The notes under the pieces: generated by a model
Told to the model about the DNA's origin: nothing
What the model saw: the letters and a program-made list of their open reading frames with translations, nothing else
The model's database searches: none
Shown: positions 35,243 through 44,275 of the stretch, piece after piece
Layout: each line of letters opens with the position of its first letter
Numbering within the stretch: position 1 is the stretch's first letter
Made by a program: the position numbers and the translations under genes
Source: Flavobacterium fragile
GTDB taxonomy: Bacteria > Bacteroidota > Bacteroidia > Flavobacteriales > Flavobacteriaceae
Assembly: GCF_023634865.1 (NCBI RefSeq)
Contig: NZ_JAMLJN010000005.1
Span: 124,001 to 188,000 of the forward strand
DNA: 64,000 bases
Direction: 5' to 3'

Positions 35243-36300
35243 ACTGTTTTTTCTAAATGCTTTTTCAGCGTTTGAATTCGATTAATTTTATTAGTTCCAG
35301 TTTCAGTAAATTTAGCAATAAAAATTACTTCTTTAGGTTTTTCAAACTTATCTAAAACCTTAAAGATTGATTTTTCAATTAGTTGTTCTTCACCTTCAAT
35401 AACCAAAACAACCTTGGTTCCTAAGACTTCGTCGGGTAGACCTGTGATAAAAAACCTATTAGAAATTTTAGAAGCTAATTTTGTTTCAATTTGTTCTGGA
35501 AATAATTTTATTCCTCCACTATTAATTACATTATCATAACGCCCTAACCATTTGAATTTTTTGTCATTTTGGAGCGCTACAATGTCATTGGTAATTACTT
35601 TTTCATCAGTAATACCTGGTGCTTCTATTACCAAACAATTTCTATCATCTACGCTTATTGAAACATGTTCTAAAACATTAAAAAACTCCTCACCTATTTT
35701 TTTTGCTGCTATATGAGTAATGGTCTCTGTCATTCCGTAAGTTTCATAGATCTCAGATTTAATTTCCTTCAATCGCAAGGCTAGGTCATCTGATACTTTT
35801 GCACCTCCAATAATTATTTTTTTAAATTGGTGTAACTTATTCATGCTATTTTCGGCTTGAAGTGGCACAATAGCAACAAAATCGTATTGCTTATTGGGCA
35901 GCAAATCATCTAAATGTGATGATGGAACCATGATATCTAAATCTAACCCTAGAATCATAGCCCTAACAATCATCATTTTACCAGCAATATATCGAGCCGG
36001 TAAACACAGTAAAGCTTTGTCTTTTGGACGTAAATCAAAAAAGTTTCCAGTAGCAATAGCAGATTGTACCATGGATTGTTTTTTAATTGTAATAAGCTTC
36101 GCTGGTCCAGTAGTTCCTGAAGTAGTTAAGTTTATTGTTTCTTTTTCGTCCAACCAATCCAATAAAAAGACCCCTAAATCATTTTCATGTTCTTTTCCTT
36201 CCTTTATCAGACTGTATGCCAATTGGAATAATGCTTCTTTATCGAAATGAAAACCATTAATTTTAAACTGATTGTGTATATTTTGATAATGTGGTATCAT
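35239..36300 (-). CDS. menE: O-succinylbenzoate-CoA ligase-like AMP-binding enzyme (MenE)
   Basis: A 353-residue member of the acyl-CoA synthetase (AMP-binding) superfamily, shorter than E. coli MenE (about 450). The P-loop-like motif LTTSGTTGPAKLITIKK lies near residue 60, ETYGMTETITHIA near 190, and the late motif WLGRYDNVINSGGIKLFPEQIE near 265, with the catalytic lysine region NKINRIQTL near the end. The short N-terminus is usual for MenE of Bacteroidota. MenE makes o-succinylbenzoyl-CoA in menaquinone synthesis, the likely quinone for the respiratory chain here. No other men genes are in the window. Confidence 0.8.
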   Translation of the reverse strand: MIPHYQNIHNQFKINGFHFDKEALFQLAYSLIKEGKEHENDLGVFLLDWLDEKETINLTTSGTTGPAKLITIKKQSMVQSAIATGNFFDLRPKDKALLCLPARYIAGKMMIVRAMILGLDLDIMVPSSHLDDLLPNKQYDFVAIVPLQAENSMNKLHQFKKIIIGGAKVSDDLALRLKEIKSEIYETYGMTETITHIAAKKIGEEFFNVLEHVSISVDDRNCLVIEAPGITDEKVITNDIVALQNDKKFKWLGRYDNVINSGGIKLFPEQIETKLASKISNRFFITGLPDEVLGTKVVLVIEGEEQLIEKSIFKVLDKFEKPKEVIFIAKFTETGTNKINRIQTLKKHLEKTV

Positions 36301-36309
36301 CTAATGAAT

Positions 36310-37203
36310 TTAATTAATTGTGGATAATTTACCTGTAAGTTTTTCTTTCCAATTCTTCCATCCGTAAACCTTGGAAAAAATGAACAATAAAATAGGAAAA
36401 AGAATAAAAACAGGTGTTAAAACATCAAATCCTGCTGATGGTTCTGAAATATCTTTAAAAACGGAATGGGTTTGAAAAGCAGTCCAATCCGAAGTCAACA
36501 AAAGAGCTCCAACCAAATTATTTGCAGCATGAAATCCTAATGCCAATTCCAAACCTTCATCCATTAAAGTAATGATACCCAAAAAGAATCCTGTCCCAAT
36601 ATAATAAATCATGATAACGTACCCTACTTTATCAACTTCAGGATTAGAAATATGCATTAATCCAAATAAAACAGAAGTTACAACTAATGGAATTAATCTG
36701 CTGTTGAAGGCCAAACCTAATCCCTGCATCATATGACCACGAAACAAATATTCTTCAAAACTAGTTTGCATTGGAATTAATACGAGGGCTAAAAACAAAA
36801 AAACAAAAAACTTTTCAGGCTTAAAATTCCAAACAAAATTTTCTGGATGCATCGAATACATCGCCAAAATCATCAAAACTGTAATTGTTCCCCATAAAAA
36901 AAAAGAGAAAAAAAAGCGTTTCCAATCAATTTTAACTCTAGATGTAGTTAAACTTCTAATAGATAAACCTTGAATAAATTTTACCCAAAACAAAACCAAC
37001 AGCAAACCAAAAGCCAATGGGGCAATTAAAAGTATGAATGTTAAATTAACCCCTATTGAATTAATTGTTTGCTGAATAACTTGATTAGTATCTACTCCAT
37101 CAGACACAAAAAAATTGAAAAATATCAATAAAATAAAACCTAATGGAATAGGAATGTAAGACGCTAAATTTATCTTTTTTGACTTTAATTGCTCTATATA
37201 CAT
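36310..37203 (-). CDS. CPBP family intramembrane metalloprotease
   Basis: A 297-residue polytopic membrane protein with about seven helices. The family motifs are EEYLFRGHMMQGL (glutamate pair and arginine) near residue 155, SVLFGLMHISNPEVD with His near 190, and GFHAANNLVGALLL near 235. These form the metal and catalytic site of CAAX-protease/bacteriocin-processing (CPBP, ABI) enzymes. The substrate is unknown. It lies nine bases upstream of menE on the same strand, an arrangement that suggests co-transcription rather than shared function. Confidence 0.87.
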   Translation of the reverse strand: MYIEQLKSKKINLASYIPIPLGFILLIFFNFFVSDGVDTNQVIQQTINSIGVNLTFILLIAPLAFGLLLVLFWVKFIQGLSIRSLTTSRVKIDWKRFFFSFFLWGTITVLMILAMYSMHPENFVWNFKPEKFFVFLFLALVLIPMQTSFEEYLFRGHMMQGLGLAFNSRLIPLVVTSVLFGLMHISNPEVDKVGYVIMIYYIGTGFFLGIITLMDEGLELALGFHAANNLVGALLLTSDWTAFQTHSVFKDISEPSAGFDVLTPVFILFPILLFIFSKVYGWKNWKEKLTGKLSTIN

Positions 37204-37220
37204 AATGAATTTTGATACTT

Positions 37221-37228
37221 TAAATTTG
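37221..37228 (+). promoter_or_regulatory. -7 element of the arsC-like gene
   Basis: TAAATTTG is an exact TAnnTTTG match, 41 bases before the ATG at 37270. Confidence 0.45.
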
Positions 37229-37269
37229 CTACTAAAGTACTATTTTTCTTCCTTTGCGAAAAACAAATT

Positions 37270-37611
37270 ATGATAACAATTTACCATAACCCTAGATGTA
37301 CTAAATCGAGAGAAGGTTTGTGCGAAATAGAAAATCTAAACCAATCTTTTAAAATTAGAAAATATCTAGACGAACCTTTTAGTGAAGAAGAACTTAAAGA
37401 AGTAATTAAAAAACTAAACATCAAACCGATTGAATTAGTTAGAACCAAAGAAGCTATTTGGATTGAAAATTTCAAAGGAAAAAACCTAAGTGATATTGAA
37501 ATTATTAAAGCTATGCTTCATTATCCTAAACTAATTGAACGTCCAATAGTTATTAATGGTGACAAAGCTGTAATTGCCAGACCAAAAGATAAGATTAACG
37601 AAGTGCTTTAG
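37270..37611 (+). CDS. ArsC family (arsenate reductase-like) protein
   Basis: A 113-residue thioredoxin-fold protein of the ArsC/Spx/YffB family. The N-terminal YHNPRCTKSREG holds the single cysteine of the glutaredoxin-type arsenate reductases, and RPIVINGDKAVIARP near residue 93 is the conserved C-terminal motif. Basic residues match ArsC (R in the RP motif) rather than Spx, which has a CxxC. No arsenic resistance genes are nearby, so the physiological role may be general thiol chemistry. Cytosolic. Confidence 0.85.
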   Translation: MITIYHNPRCTKSREGLCEIENLNQSFKIRKYLDEPFSEEELKEVIKKLNIKPIELVRTKEAIWIENFKGKNLSDIEIIKAMLHYPKLIERPIVINGDKAVIARPKDKINEVL

Positions 37612-37653
37612 CATTTTAACAAAGATTTAGCAATTAGCGTCTAAACCAAAAGC

Positions 37654-37661
37654 TACTTTTG
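37654..37661 (+). promoter_or_regulatory. -7 element of the outer-membrane receptor gene
   Basis: TACTTTTG is an exact TAnnTTTG match, 25 bases before the ATG at 37687. Confidence 0.5.
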
Positions 37662-37686
37662 CAGTCTTACTCACAAAAAAATATTT

Positions 37687-40137
37687 ATGAACAAGAAAAT
37701 TCTTATTACTACTTTAACGTTATTATTGAGTTTTGCAACTTTTGCTCAACGCCCAGATGCTAAAACGATTACTGTTTCTGGAAAAGTAATCGAAAAAGGT
37801 TCTAATTTACCATTAGAATATACTACTATAGTTTTTGAAAACGCCAGAAATAAACAACTTTCTGGTGGTATTACTGATGAAAAAGGGAATTTTAAATTTG
37901 ATGTTCCGGCAGGAAGATACAATGTTCGTGTGGAATTCATTTCTTACAAAACTTTTTCTTTTCCACAAAAGGATTACTTAGAAAGCACAAACTTAGGAAC
38001 TATTCAAATGGAATCTGATGTTGCCCAATTAAAAGAAGTTGAGGTAATTGCAGAAAAATCATCAGTGGAAATGAAACTTGATAAAAGAGTTTACAATGTA
38101 GGTAAGGATATGATTGTCAAAGGTGGAACAGTTAGTGATGTACTAGACAACGTTCCTTCTGTAACTGTTGATGCTGAAGGTAATGTAGCGTTAAGAGGAA
38201 ATGAAAGTGTAAAAATTTTAATTGATGGTAGACCTTCAGGACTAGCTGGAATTAATATTGCTGATGCTTTAAAATTGTTACCTGCTGATGCTGTTGAAAA
38301 AATTGAAGTTGTTACTAATCCATCAGCTCGATTTGATGCTGAAGGTGGTGGCGGTATTATCAATATAATCCTTAGAAAAGGAAAAGCTAATGGAATAAAT
38401 GGTTCGGTTATGGTTAATGCAGGGGATCCTGAAACATACGGAACAAGTATGAATTTAAATAAAAAAGGTGACGGCTTTAACTTGTTTTCAAACTTTGGTT
38501 ACAACTACAGAAACAATCCAGGAAACTCTCTAGTTGATGCTGAATATTTCAACCCAAATGGTACAACAAGTCGTTTCATAAACGAAAGAAGAACTAATGA
38601 TAGATTGAGCGAAGGATATAATGCGAATTTTGGTATTGACTTAAATTTATCAAAATCTTTAGTATGGACAAACGGATTAACTTTTAGAGAAAATAGAGGT
38701 AAAAATCCTGATAACGTATTTTTCTACAATTTCGATTCAGCATTCAACCCCACTTTCATCAGAAATCGTTTAAACGATCAAAATAGCAATGAATTTAGTA
38801 TCGAATATGCTTCAAACTTTGTGAAAAAATTCAAAAAAGATGGTCATCAATTAACGGCTGATTTATCATTTTCTCAAAATAGAGAGAACGAATTTGCTAC
38901 TATCACAGATCAAATTTTAGGCGATCCAAGTTCTTTAGATATTGAGCAAACTTCTAATATCCAAAAACAACAGAGAAACTTATTTCAAACTGATTACGTT
39001 TTACCTATTGGTAAAAACGGACGATTTGAAGCAGGTTATCGCGGTAACTTCCTTAAAAACCTAACGGATTTTGCAGTAACTCCTGATTTAACAAACTTTT
39101 CAAACACATTAGAATATATTGAGAAGGTAAATGCTTTTTACTCGCAATATGGTTCAAAAATTAATAAATTCTCTTATTTCTTTGGTTTGCGTTTTGAAGA
39201 TAGTAATATTGAAGTTAACTCATTATCGGCAAATAATTTTAATACCAAAAAATACAACAATTTGTTTCCTTCTGCTACATTCAATTATGAATTTTCAGAA
39301 TCAAGTTCGGTATCTTTGAGTTACAGTAAAAGAATCAACCGCCCAAGAGGTCGTTTCTTAAATCCAATTTCATCATTATCAAGTAACATTAATATTTTCC
39401 AAGGAAATCCAGACTTAGATCCATCATTAACCGATGCTATCGATTTAGGATACTTGAAAAGATGGAGTAAATTAACATTCAATACTTCTGCATACATTAA
39501 TATAACAAATGATTCCTTCCAATTCATTAGAAAAGAATCTGGTTTATTTGTAGAAGGAGTTCCTGTTATTTTAAGTACGCCTATCAACTTAGCAAAAGAA
39601 TACAGAGCAGGATTTGAATTTAACTTAAACTACACGCCTTACAAGTGGTGGAGATTAAATGGAAACTTCAATGCGTTTAGAAATGAAACTCAAGGTGATT
39701 ATTCTTATGTAGATTATGTTGGAAACACAGTAAATCAAAATTTTGATAATGTTGCTTTCACTTGGTTTGCAAGAATTAATTCAAAAATTACGTTACCTTA
39801 TAAAATCGATTGGCAAACTAACGGTACTTATAATGCACCTCAAAGCAATGCACAAGGTCGTTCGCTTGGTGTAGCTTCAATGAACTTAGCTTTCAGTAAA
39901 GATGTGTTAAAGGATAAAGGTACTATTGCATTAAACGTAAGTGATGTATTCAATTCTAGAAAAAGAATTATGGAAACCAATATTCCTAATGTAGTAAGTT
40001 CATATAGCGAAATGCAATGGAGAGAAAGACAAATTATGCTAACATTCACTTACCGTTTCAACAAACAGAAAAACGAAAGAGAAAGACAACCTCGTAGAGA
40101 GGATACTGGCGGTGAAGAATATATGGGAAGACCATAA
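37687..40137 (+). CDS. TonB-dependent-receptor-like outer membrane beta-barrel protein
   Basis: An 816-residue outer-membrane protein. A signal peptide (residues 1-20, ending FATFAQ) is followed by a CarboxypepD_reg-like beta-sandwich (about 28-115). A plug domain follows with VSDVLDNVPSVTVDAEGNVALRGNESVKILIDGRPSG (split family marks), then a long C-terminal barrel of the OMP_b-brl_3 family that ends in YRFNKQKNERERQ. Such proteins in Bacteroidota import large or scarce nutrients, but no SusD partner is adjacent, so the substrate is unknown. The tail after the last strand is Arg/Glu-rich and unusual for a barrel C-terminus. A terminator follows. Confidence 0.88.
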   Translation: MNKKILITTLTLLLSFATFAQRPDAKTITVSGKVIEKGSNLPLEYTTIVFENARNKQLSGGITDEKGNFKFDVPAGRYNVRVEFISYKTFSFPQKDYLESTNLGTIQMESDVAQLKEVEVIAEKSSVEMKLDKRVYNVGKDMIVKGGTVSDVLDNVPSVTVDAEGNVALRGNESVKILIDGRPSGLAGINIADALKLLPADAVEKIEVVTNPSARFDAEGGGGIINIILRKGKANGINGSVMVNAGDPETYGTSMNLNKKGDGFNLFSNFGYNYRNNPGNSLVDAEYFNPNGTTSRFINERRTNDRLSEGYNANFGIDLNLSKSLVWTNGLTFRENRGKNPDNVFFYNFDSAFNPTFIRNRLNDQNSNEFSIEYASNFVKKFKKDGHQLTADLSFSQNRENEFATITDQILGDPSSLDIEQTSNIQKQQRNLFQTDYVLPIGKNGRFEAGYRGNFLKNLTDFAVTPDLTNFSNTLEYIEKVNAFYSQYGSKINKFSYFFGLRFEDSNIEVNSLSANNFNTKKYNNLFPSATFNYEFSESSSVSLSYSKRINRPRGRFLNPISSLSSNINIFQGNPDLDPSLTDAIDLGYLKRWSKLTFNTSAYINITNDSFQFIRKESGLFVEGVPVILSTPINLAKEYRAGFEFNLNYTPYKWWRLNGNFNAFRNETQGDYSYVDYVGNTVNQNFDNVAFTWFARINSKITLPYKIDWQTNGTYNAPQSNAQGRSLGVASMNLAFSKDVLKDKGTIALNVSDVFNSRKRIMETNIPNVVSSYSEMQWRERQIMLTFTYRFNKQKNERERQPRREDTGGEEYMGRP

Positions 40138-40157
40138 AAAACAATTAGATTGAAATA

Positions 40158-40186
40158 AAAAAGTCCCGATTAAATCGGGACTTTTT
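40158..40186. terminator. Bidirectional terminator after the receptor gene
   Basis: AAAAAGTCCCGAT and ATCGGGACTTTTT pair perfectly around TAA, with A and T runs on both sides. It also serves the small minus-strand gene ending at 40212. Confidence 0.9.
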
Positions 40187-40211
40187 ATTTTAAGGCAAAA
40201 TTTTAAAAATC

Positions 40212-40373
40212 TTACTCTTCTTTGTTTTTGTTTCTTTTCTCTTTAATCAATTCCATAATAGCACCGCCCAACCAATAGTGAACAAATCCTACTAAGAAAA
40301 TCATCAACCAAAAACCGATAGTTAATATGGTTAAGAAAAGTAAAAAACCTAGGTACTGTTGAAATTCAAACAT
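40212..40373 (-). CDS. Small membrane protein, 53 residues, function unknown
   Basis: A short gene from ATG (40371-40373) to TAA (40212-40214). It begins MFEFQQYLGFLLFLTILTIG, then a second hydrophobic stretch FWLMIFLVGFVHYWLG, and ends with a charged tail rich in Lys and Glu. The long hydrophobic block (about residues 8-38) may be one long or two short helices. A promoter with -7 TATCTTTG and -33 TTG at 20-bp spacing precedes it, and a terminator lies downstream on its strand. Both support it as a real transcribed gene. I recognise no family. Confidence 0.65.
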   Translation of the reverse strand: MFEFQQYLGFLLFLTILTIGFWLMIFLVGFVHYWLGGAIMELIKEKRNKNKEE

Positions 40374-40400
40374 GTTTTCCGGAATTTTATGAATTCACGT

Positions 40401-40431
40401 CAAAGATAAGGTGAATATTTATTTTTGACAA
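40401..40431 (-). promoter_or_regulatory. Promoter of the 53-residue membrane protein gene
   Basis: On the minus strand, TTG (40429-40431), 20 bases, then TATCTTTG (40401-40408), a good match to the TTG-N17-23-TAnnTTTG consensus. It lies 27 bases upstream of the ATG. Confidence 0.65.
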
Positions 40432-40457
40432 TAGAATTCAAAATTATTTTATGAATA

Positions 40458-41537
40458 CTAAAACCACTTTTTTAATTTAAAATATACAAACATAAACACC
40501 ACCATTACTAACATTACTCCCCAAATAATAAAGTAACCATTCTCCCACTCCAGTTCAGGAAAATGTTTAAAATTCATTCCGTAAACTCCCACAATAAACG
40601 TTAACGGTAAAAAGAACATTGAAACTACAGTTAAAGTTTTCATTACTTCATTCATTTTGTGATTTTGTGACGAAAAAAAATAACTCGACGCACTTTCTAA
40701 AGTTATCAAATCCGATTCAATCTGTTCTAATAATTCCAAACACTTTTGGTGCAATCGTGAAAAAAAGGAATAATTCTCATGCTGAATATCATTAAAAACA
40801 TCGTCATCTTTCATACTTTTAATCGAATACAAAGAATCTCGTAATGGAATAATAGAACGTTTTAGGAAGTTAAAATTATCACGATGTTTTTCAATTAATT
40901 CTAAAACTTCTGGCTTCGTACTCGTTTTGGACAAATCGATTATTGCATCTACTCGATCTTCTTCGCTTTCAATAGAAATATAAAAGTTTTCTATAATGGC
41001 ATCTAAAAGCAAATACAACAAATAGTCCGCTTTCTTAGTTCTTACTATACCTGAATTGGTTCGTAAACGCTCTCTGATATGAGTAAAGAAATCACTTCTT
41101 TTTTCTTGAAAGGATAACAAAACATTGTCCTTCAACATAAAACTGATTTGCTCATAACCCAATGCATCAGTATCCTTAATAGGTAAAAGCGATTTCACAT
41201 TGAAAAACAAAATATCATGGTACTCCTCTAACTTTGTTCTTTTTGTTGTATTTAAGATGTCACCAATAATAAAATTATCTGCTCCAAAAATTTCTCCAAT
41301 AGCAGCTATCTTTTCAGGCTCGTTTAAACCGTGAATGTTCAACCAATTCACTTTTTTTATATCTATGACATTTTTCACATCCGAAACTTCTAGTTGTTGC
41401 ATTTCGGTTACATCTTCAGCATTATAAACAAATAATTGAATTTCAGTTGGGGTAGTTTTATGAGATCCCGTATATTCTAAAACACTTGGCTGAACTTTTC
41501 TTCCTTTCTTATATCTAATTTTTCTCAAAACAAACAA
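40458..41537 (-). CDS. corA: CorA family magnesium/cobalt transporter
   Basis: A 359-residue metal-ion channel. The long cytosolic N-terminal funnel (about 1-295) ends in the stalk helix. The two membrane helices follow at the C-terminus, with the selectivity loop YGMNF between them (near residue 318) and a basic last segment YFKLKKW. Length and motif are typical. It takes up Mg2+ driven by membrane potential. It is divergent from hutI with about 60 bases between the starts. Confidence 0.95.
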   Translation of the reverse strand: MFVLRKIRYKKGRKVQPSVLEYTGSHKTTPTEIQLFVYNAEDVTEMQQLEVSDVKNVIDIKKVNWLNIHGLNEPEKIAAIGEIFGADNFIIGDILNTTKRTKLEEYHDILFFNVKSLLPIKDTDALGYEQISFMLKDNVLLSFQEKRSDFFTHIRERLRTNSGIVRTKKADYLLYLLLDAIIENFYISIESEEDRVDAIIDLSKTSTKPEVLELIEKHRDNFNFLKRSIIPLRDSLYSIKSMKDDDVFNDIQHENYSFFSRLHQKCLELLEQIESDLITLESASSYFFSSQNHKMNEVMKTLTVVSMFFLPLTFIVGVYGMNFKHFPELEWENGYFIIWGVMLVMVVFMFVYFKLKKWF

Positions 41538-41600
41538 ATTTTATATAAAGATAGGAGTTTTTAAAAATGAGAAGTATTTTTACTAAAAATTTTAGTTCAA

Positions 41601-42836
41601 ATGCAAACCTTATTCATCAATATAAAAGAACTTTTACAAATTAGAGAAGCGGGAATTGATATGATTTCAGGTTCCGAAATGGCAATATTACCTAAAATTA
41701 ATGATGCTTTTCTTTTAATAGAAAACAACATTATTACCGATTTTGGTCCAATGAAAAATTGCCCAAAAGTTTCCAATACTGAAATCATTGATGTTTCAGG
41801 ACAAGTAATTTTACCCACTTGGGTGGACAGTCACACCCATATTGTGTATGCAGGAAATAGAATTCAGGAATTTGTAGATAGAATTAACGGTTTATCTTAC
41901 GAGGAAATTGCGAATCGTGGCGGTGGCATTTTAAATTCAGCAAAAAAATTGAACGAAACTTCTGAAGACGAAATTTACGAGCAATCCAAATTGCGTTTAG
42001 AAGAAATCATGCAACAAGGAACAGGTGCAGTCGAAATAAAATCAGGTTACGGATTAACAGTGGAAGGCGAATTGAAAATGTTGCGCGTCATCAAAAGATT
42101 AAAAGAAAATTATCCGATTGCGATTAAAGCTACTTTTTTGGGAGCTCATGCTTTTCCTATGGAATTCAAAGAAAATCATTCGGCTTACATCGATTTAATA
42201 ATCAATGAAATGTTACCGAAAATTGCTGCTGAAAATTTAGCTGATTATATTGATGCTTTCCTTGAAACTGGTTATTTTTCAGTTGAAGAAACCATTAAAA
42301 TTATGAAAGCGGGTATACAATATGGTTTAGAACCAAAAATTCACGTCAACCAATTCACCGCTATTGACGGAATCAAAGCATGCGTTGAAAATGGGGCATT
42401 ATCTGTTGACCATTTGGAAATCGTAACCGATGAAGATCTTGAAGTGTTGAAAAATAGTAAAACTATTCCCGTAGCTTTACCAAGTTGTTCGTATTTTATC
42501 AGTATTCCATATACTCCTGCAAGAAAGATAATAAATACAGGTTTACCATTAGCCTTAGCAACTGATTATAATCCAGGCACTACTCCTTCTGGAAATATGA
42601 ATTTTGTGGTGGCAACGGCTTGCATCAAAATGAAAATGACTCCAGAGGAAGCTATCAATGCAGCAACCATCAACGGAGCTTACGCTATGGGAATTTCAGA
42701 AACCCACGGAAGTATCACAAAAGGAAAAAAAGCAAATATTATCATTACTAAACCCATAACTAGTTTTTATCAATTGCCATATGCTTTTGGGACGAACTTA
42801 ATTGACAAAGTAATGATAGAAGGTAAATTCATTTAA
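41601..42836 (+). CDS. hutI: Imidazolonepropionase
   Basis: A 411-residue amidohydrolase that opens imidazolone-5-propionate to N-formimino-L-glutamate, the third step of histidine breakdown. The metal-binding motif DSHTHIVYAGNR is near residue 73, GTGAVEIKSGYGLT near 140, a His in FLGAHAFP near 180, HVNQFTA near 248, and the aspartate in ATDYNPGTTPSGNMN near 320. Cytosolic. It is followed nine bases later by crcB, so the two are co-transcribed. hutG lies 1.4 kb further on; hutH and hutU are not in the window. Confidence 0.95.
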   Translation: MQTLFINIKELLQIREAGIDMISGSEMAILPKINDAFLLIENNIITDFGPMKNCPKVSNTEIIDVSGQVILPTWVDSHTHIVYAGNRIQEFVDRINGLSYEEIANRGGGILNSAKKLNETSEDEIYEQSKLRLEEIMQQGTGAVEIKSGYGLTVEGELKMLRVIKRLKENYPIAIKATFLGAHAFPMEFKENHSAYIDLIINEMLPKIAAENLADYIDAFLETGYFSVEETIKIMKAGIQYGLEPKIHVNQFTAIDGIKACVENGALSVDHLEIVTDEDLEVLKNSKTIPVALPSCSYFISIPYTPARKIINTGLPLALATDYNPGTTPSGNMNFVVATACIKMKMTPEEAINAATINGAYAMGISETHGSITKGKKANIIITKPITSFYQLPYAFGTNLIDKVMIEGKFI

Positions 42837-42845
42837 AAAAACATC

Positions 42846-43226
42846 ATGATAAAAACACTTTTGCTTGTTGGGTTTGGAGGTGCCATCGGAAGTATTTTCC
42901 GATACCTAACAAATTGGTTCGTTTCTAAATATTTTCAGAGTTCGTTTCCAATAAGTACTCTCTTAGTTAACGTTTTAGGAAGTTTATTAATTGGAGTATT
43001 GATAGGGTATTTTGGAAAATATTTCCCTGAAAATCATCCGTTAAAATTGCTATTGATTGTTGGCTTTTGTGGAGGTTTTACTACTTTCTCAAGTTTTGCA
43101 TTAGAAAACTACAATTTACTTCAAAATAACCAACAAATTACGGCTTATCTTTATATGGCAACTACTATAATTTTAACCCTTTCAGCGGTTGGATTAGGTA
43201 GTTATTTATCAAAATATTTACAATAA
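42846..43226 (+). CDS. crcB: Fluoride channel CrcB/FluC
   Basis: A 126-residue four-helix membrane protein that exports fluoride. Family motifs are GFGGAIGSIFRYL at the N-terminus, STLLVNVLGSLLIGVLIGYF (shown here for its asparagine), and GFCGGFTTFSSFALE near residue 76, which holds the paired phenylalanines of the pore. It starts nine bases after hutI and ends at a strong terminator. No room exists for a fluoride riboswitch. Confidence 0.94.
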   Translation: MIKTLLLVGFGGAIGSIFRYLTNWFVSKYFQSSFPISTLLVNVLGSLLIGVLIGYFGKYFPENHPLKLLLIVGFCGGFTTFSSFALENYNLLQNNQQITAYLYMATTIILTLSAVGLGSYLSKYLQ

Positions 43227-43227
43227 A

Positions 43228-43256
43228 AAAAGTCCAATGAGAACCATTGGACTTTT
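43228..43256. terminator. Bidirectional terminator after crcB
   Basis: AAAAGTCCAATG and CATTGGACTTTT pair perfectly around a five-base loop. It serves crcB and the convergent coiled-coil gene. Confidence 0.88.
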
Positions 43257-43274
43257 AAATTTTACAGGATATGA

Positions 43275-44153
43275 TTATTTCAATTCAAAACTTGTTTTAG
43301 AAACTAATTCTGCATTTTTATCAAATACATTTACAAAGTAAGTTCCTTTTGCAAAATCTTTACCTGGGACATCTTCGTTTACTTGAACTGTTTTATTTTC
43401 ATATTTCACAGTTGAAATAAAGCTATAAGTTAAAGTTTTATCTCCAGTAGGGATCGTTTTCTTTTCTCCTAAAATATTATTTTTACTATCTATAATTTGA
43501 ACATAATATTCTCTAGCTCCGGTTTTAGCAATTTGGTTCTCAGCAATTAAAAAACTTACTTTTAAAACATCAGCTCTGCTAGCTTTATCAGTTTCAATTT
43601 GTTTACCTGAACTTCTTTGTTTTACTGCTAAAACTTTAAGGTTTAATACTGCTAATCTTGACCCTTTTTCAACTGTTTTTGTTAAACTTTCGTTTTGAGT
43701 TAATAAAGTATCATTGAATTTTTTTGCATCTGACAAAACAACTTTTGTACTGTCTAAACTAGAGGTCAAAGCAACATTTTGCTCTTTTAAAATTTTATTT
43801 TCAGCAACTAAATTGTCCATTTCTCGTTTTAATCGGAAATATTCATTTTTATATCTCGCCATAGCAGTTGCATCCCCTTTAGATTTTTCTACTTGTTCAA
43901 GTAAAGCTACCATTTTTGCTTGTTCTGCTTGCAATTCTTCTTTTAAAGCGGTATTGTCAGCGATCATTGTGTCATACTCCGCAATTTTAGCTTTTAATTC
44001 TTCTGCTAAGGTGTTTTTTTCAGTGGTTAATGTAGTTACAGTATCTTTATTATCTGAAGTTAATTTTACGATGTAGCCAATACTACCTAATAAAAGTAGT
44101 GCTAAAACCACTATTGCTGCTTTTAATCCAGAATTGTTTGATGTGTTTTCCAT
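43275..44153 (-). CDS. Membrane-anchored coiled-coil protein, function unknown
   Basis: A 292-residue protein with one N-terminal membrane helix (about residues 11-31, LKAAIVVLALLLLGSIGYIV). A long coiled coil follows (about 40-165, rich in Glu, Lys, Ala, Leu with heptad pattern). The C-terminal domain of about 115 residues contains KVSFLIAENQIAKTGAREYYVQ and ends as a beta-rich unit (KGTYFVNVFDKNAELVSK). The C-terminal part is probably periplasmic. It is sometimes labelled ParA- or SMC-like because of the coiled coil, but no ATPase motif is present. I recognise no family. It is divergent from hutG. Confidence 0.8.
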   Translation of the reverse strand: MENTSNNSGLKAAIVVLALLLLGSIGYIVKLTSDNKDTVTTLTTEKNTLAEELKAKIAEYDTMIADNTALKEELQAEQAKMVALLEQVEKSKGDATAMARYKNEYFRLKREMDNLVAENKILKEQNVALTSSLDSTKVVLSDAKKFNDTLLTQNESLTKTVEKGSRLAVLNLKVLAVKQRSSGKQIETDKASRADVLKVSFLIAENQIAKTGAREYYVQIIDSKNNILGEKKTIPTGDKTLTYSFISTVKYENKTVQVNEDVPGKDFAKGTYFVNVFDKNAELVSKTSFELK

Positions 44154-44188
44154 TGTTACGATTAAGTTGATTTGTTCATTAATTTCAT

Positions 44189-44196
44189 CAAAAATA
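44189..44196 (-). promoter_or_regulatory. -7 element of the coiled-coil protein gene
   Basis: TATTTTTG on the minus strand matches TAnnTTTG, 35 bases upstream of the ATG. Confidence 0.4.
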
Positions 44197-44246
44197 CAAT
44201 TTTTAAAGTATTTTTTAAATTCTAAACGATTTTTATTTTAAAATAG

Positions 44247-44254
44247 TATTTTTG
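44247..44254 (+). promoter_or_regulatory. -7 element of hutG
   Basis: TATTTTTG matches TAnnTTTG, 21 bases before the ATG at 44276. Confidence 0.45.
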
Positions 44255-44275
44255 ATTTACATTTTAACAAATTAT

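Noticed and set aside
42837-42845. Fluoride riboswitch before crcB
   Set aside because: Only nine bases separate hutI and crcB, too little for the aptamer.
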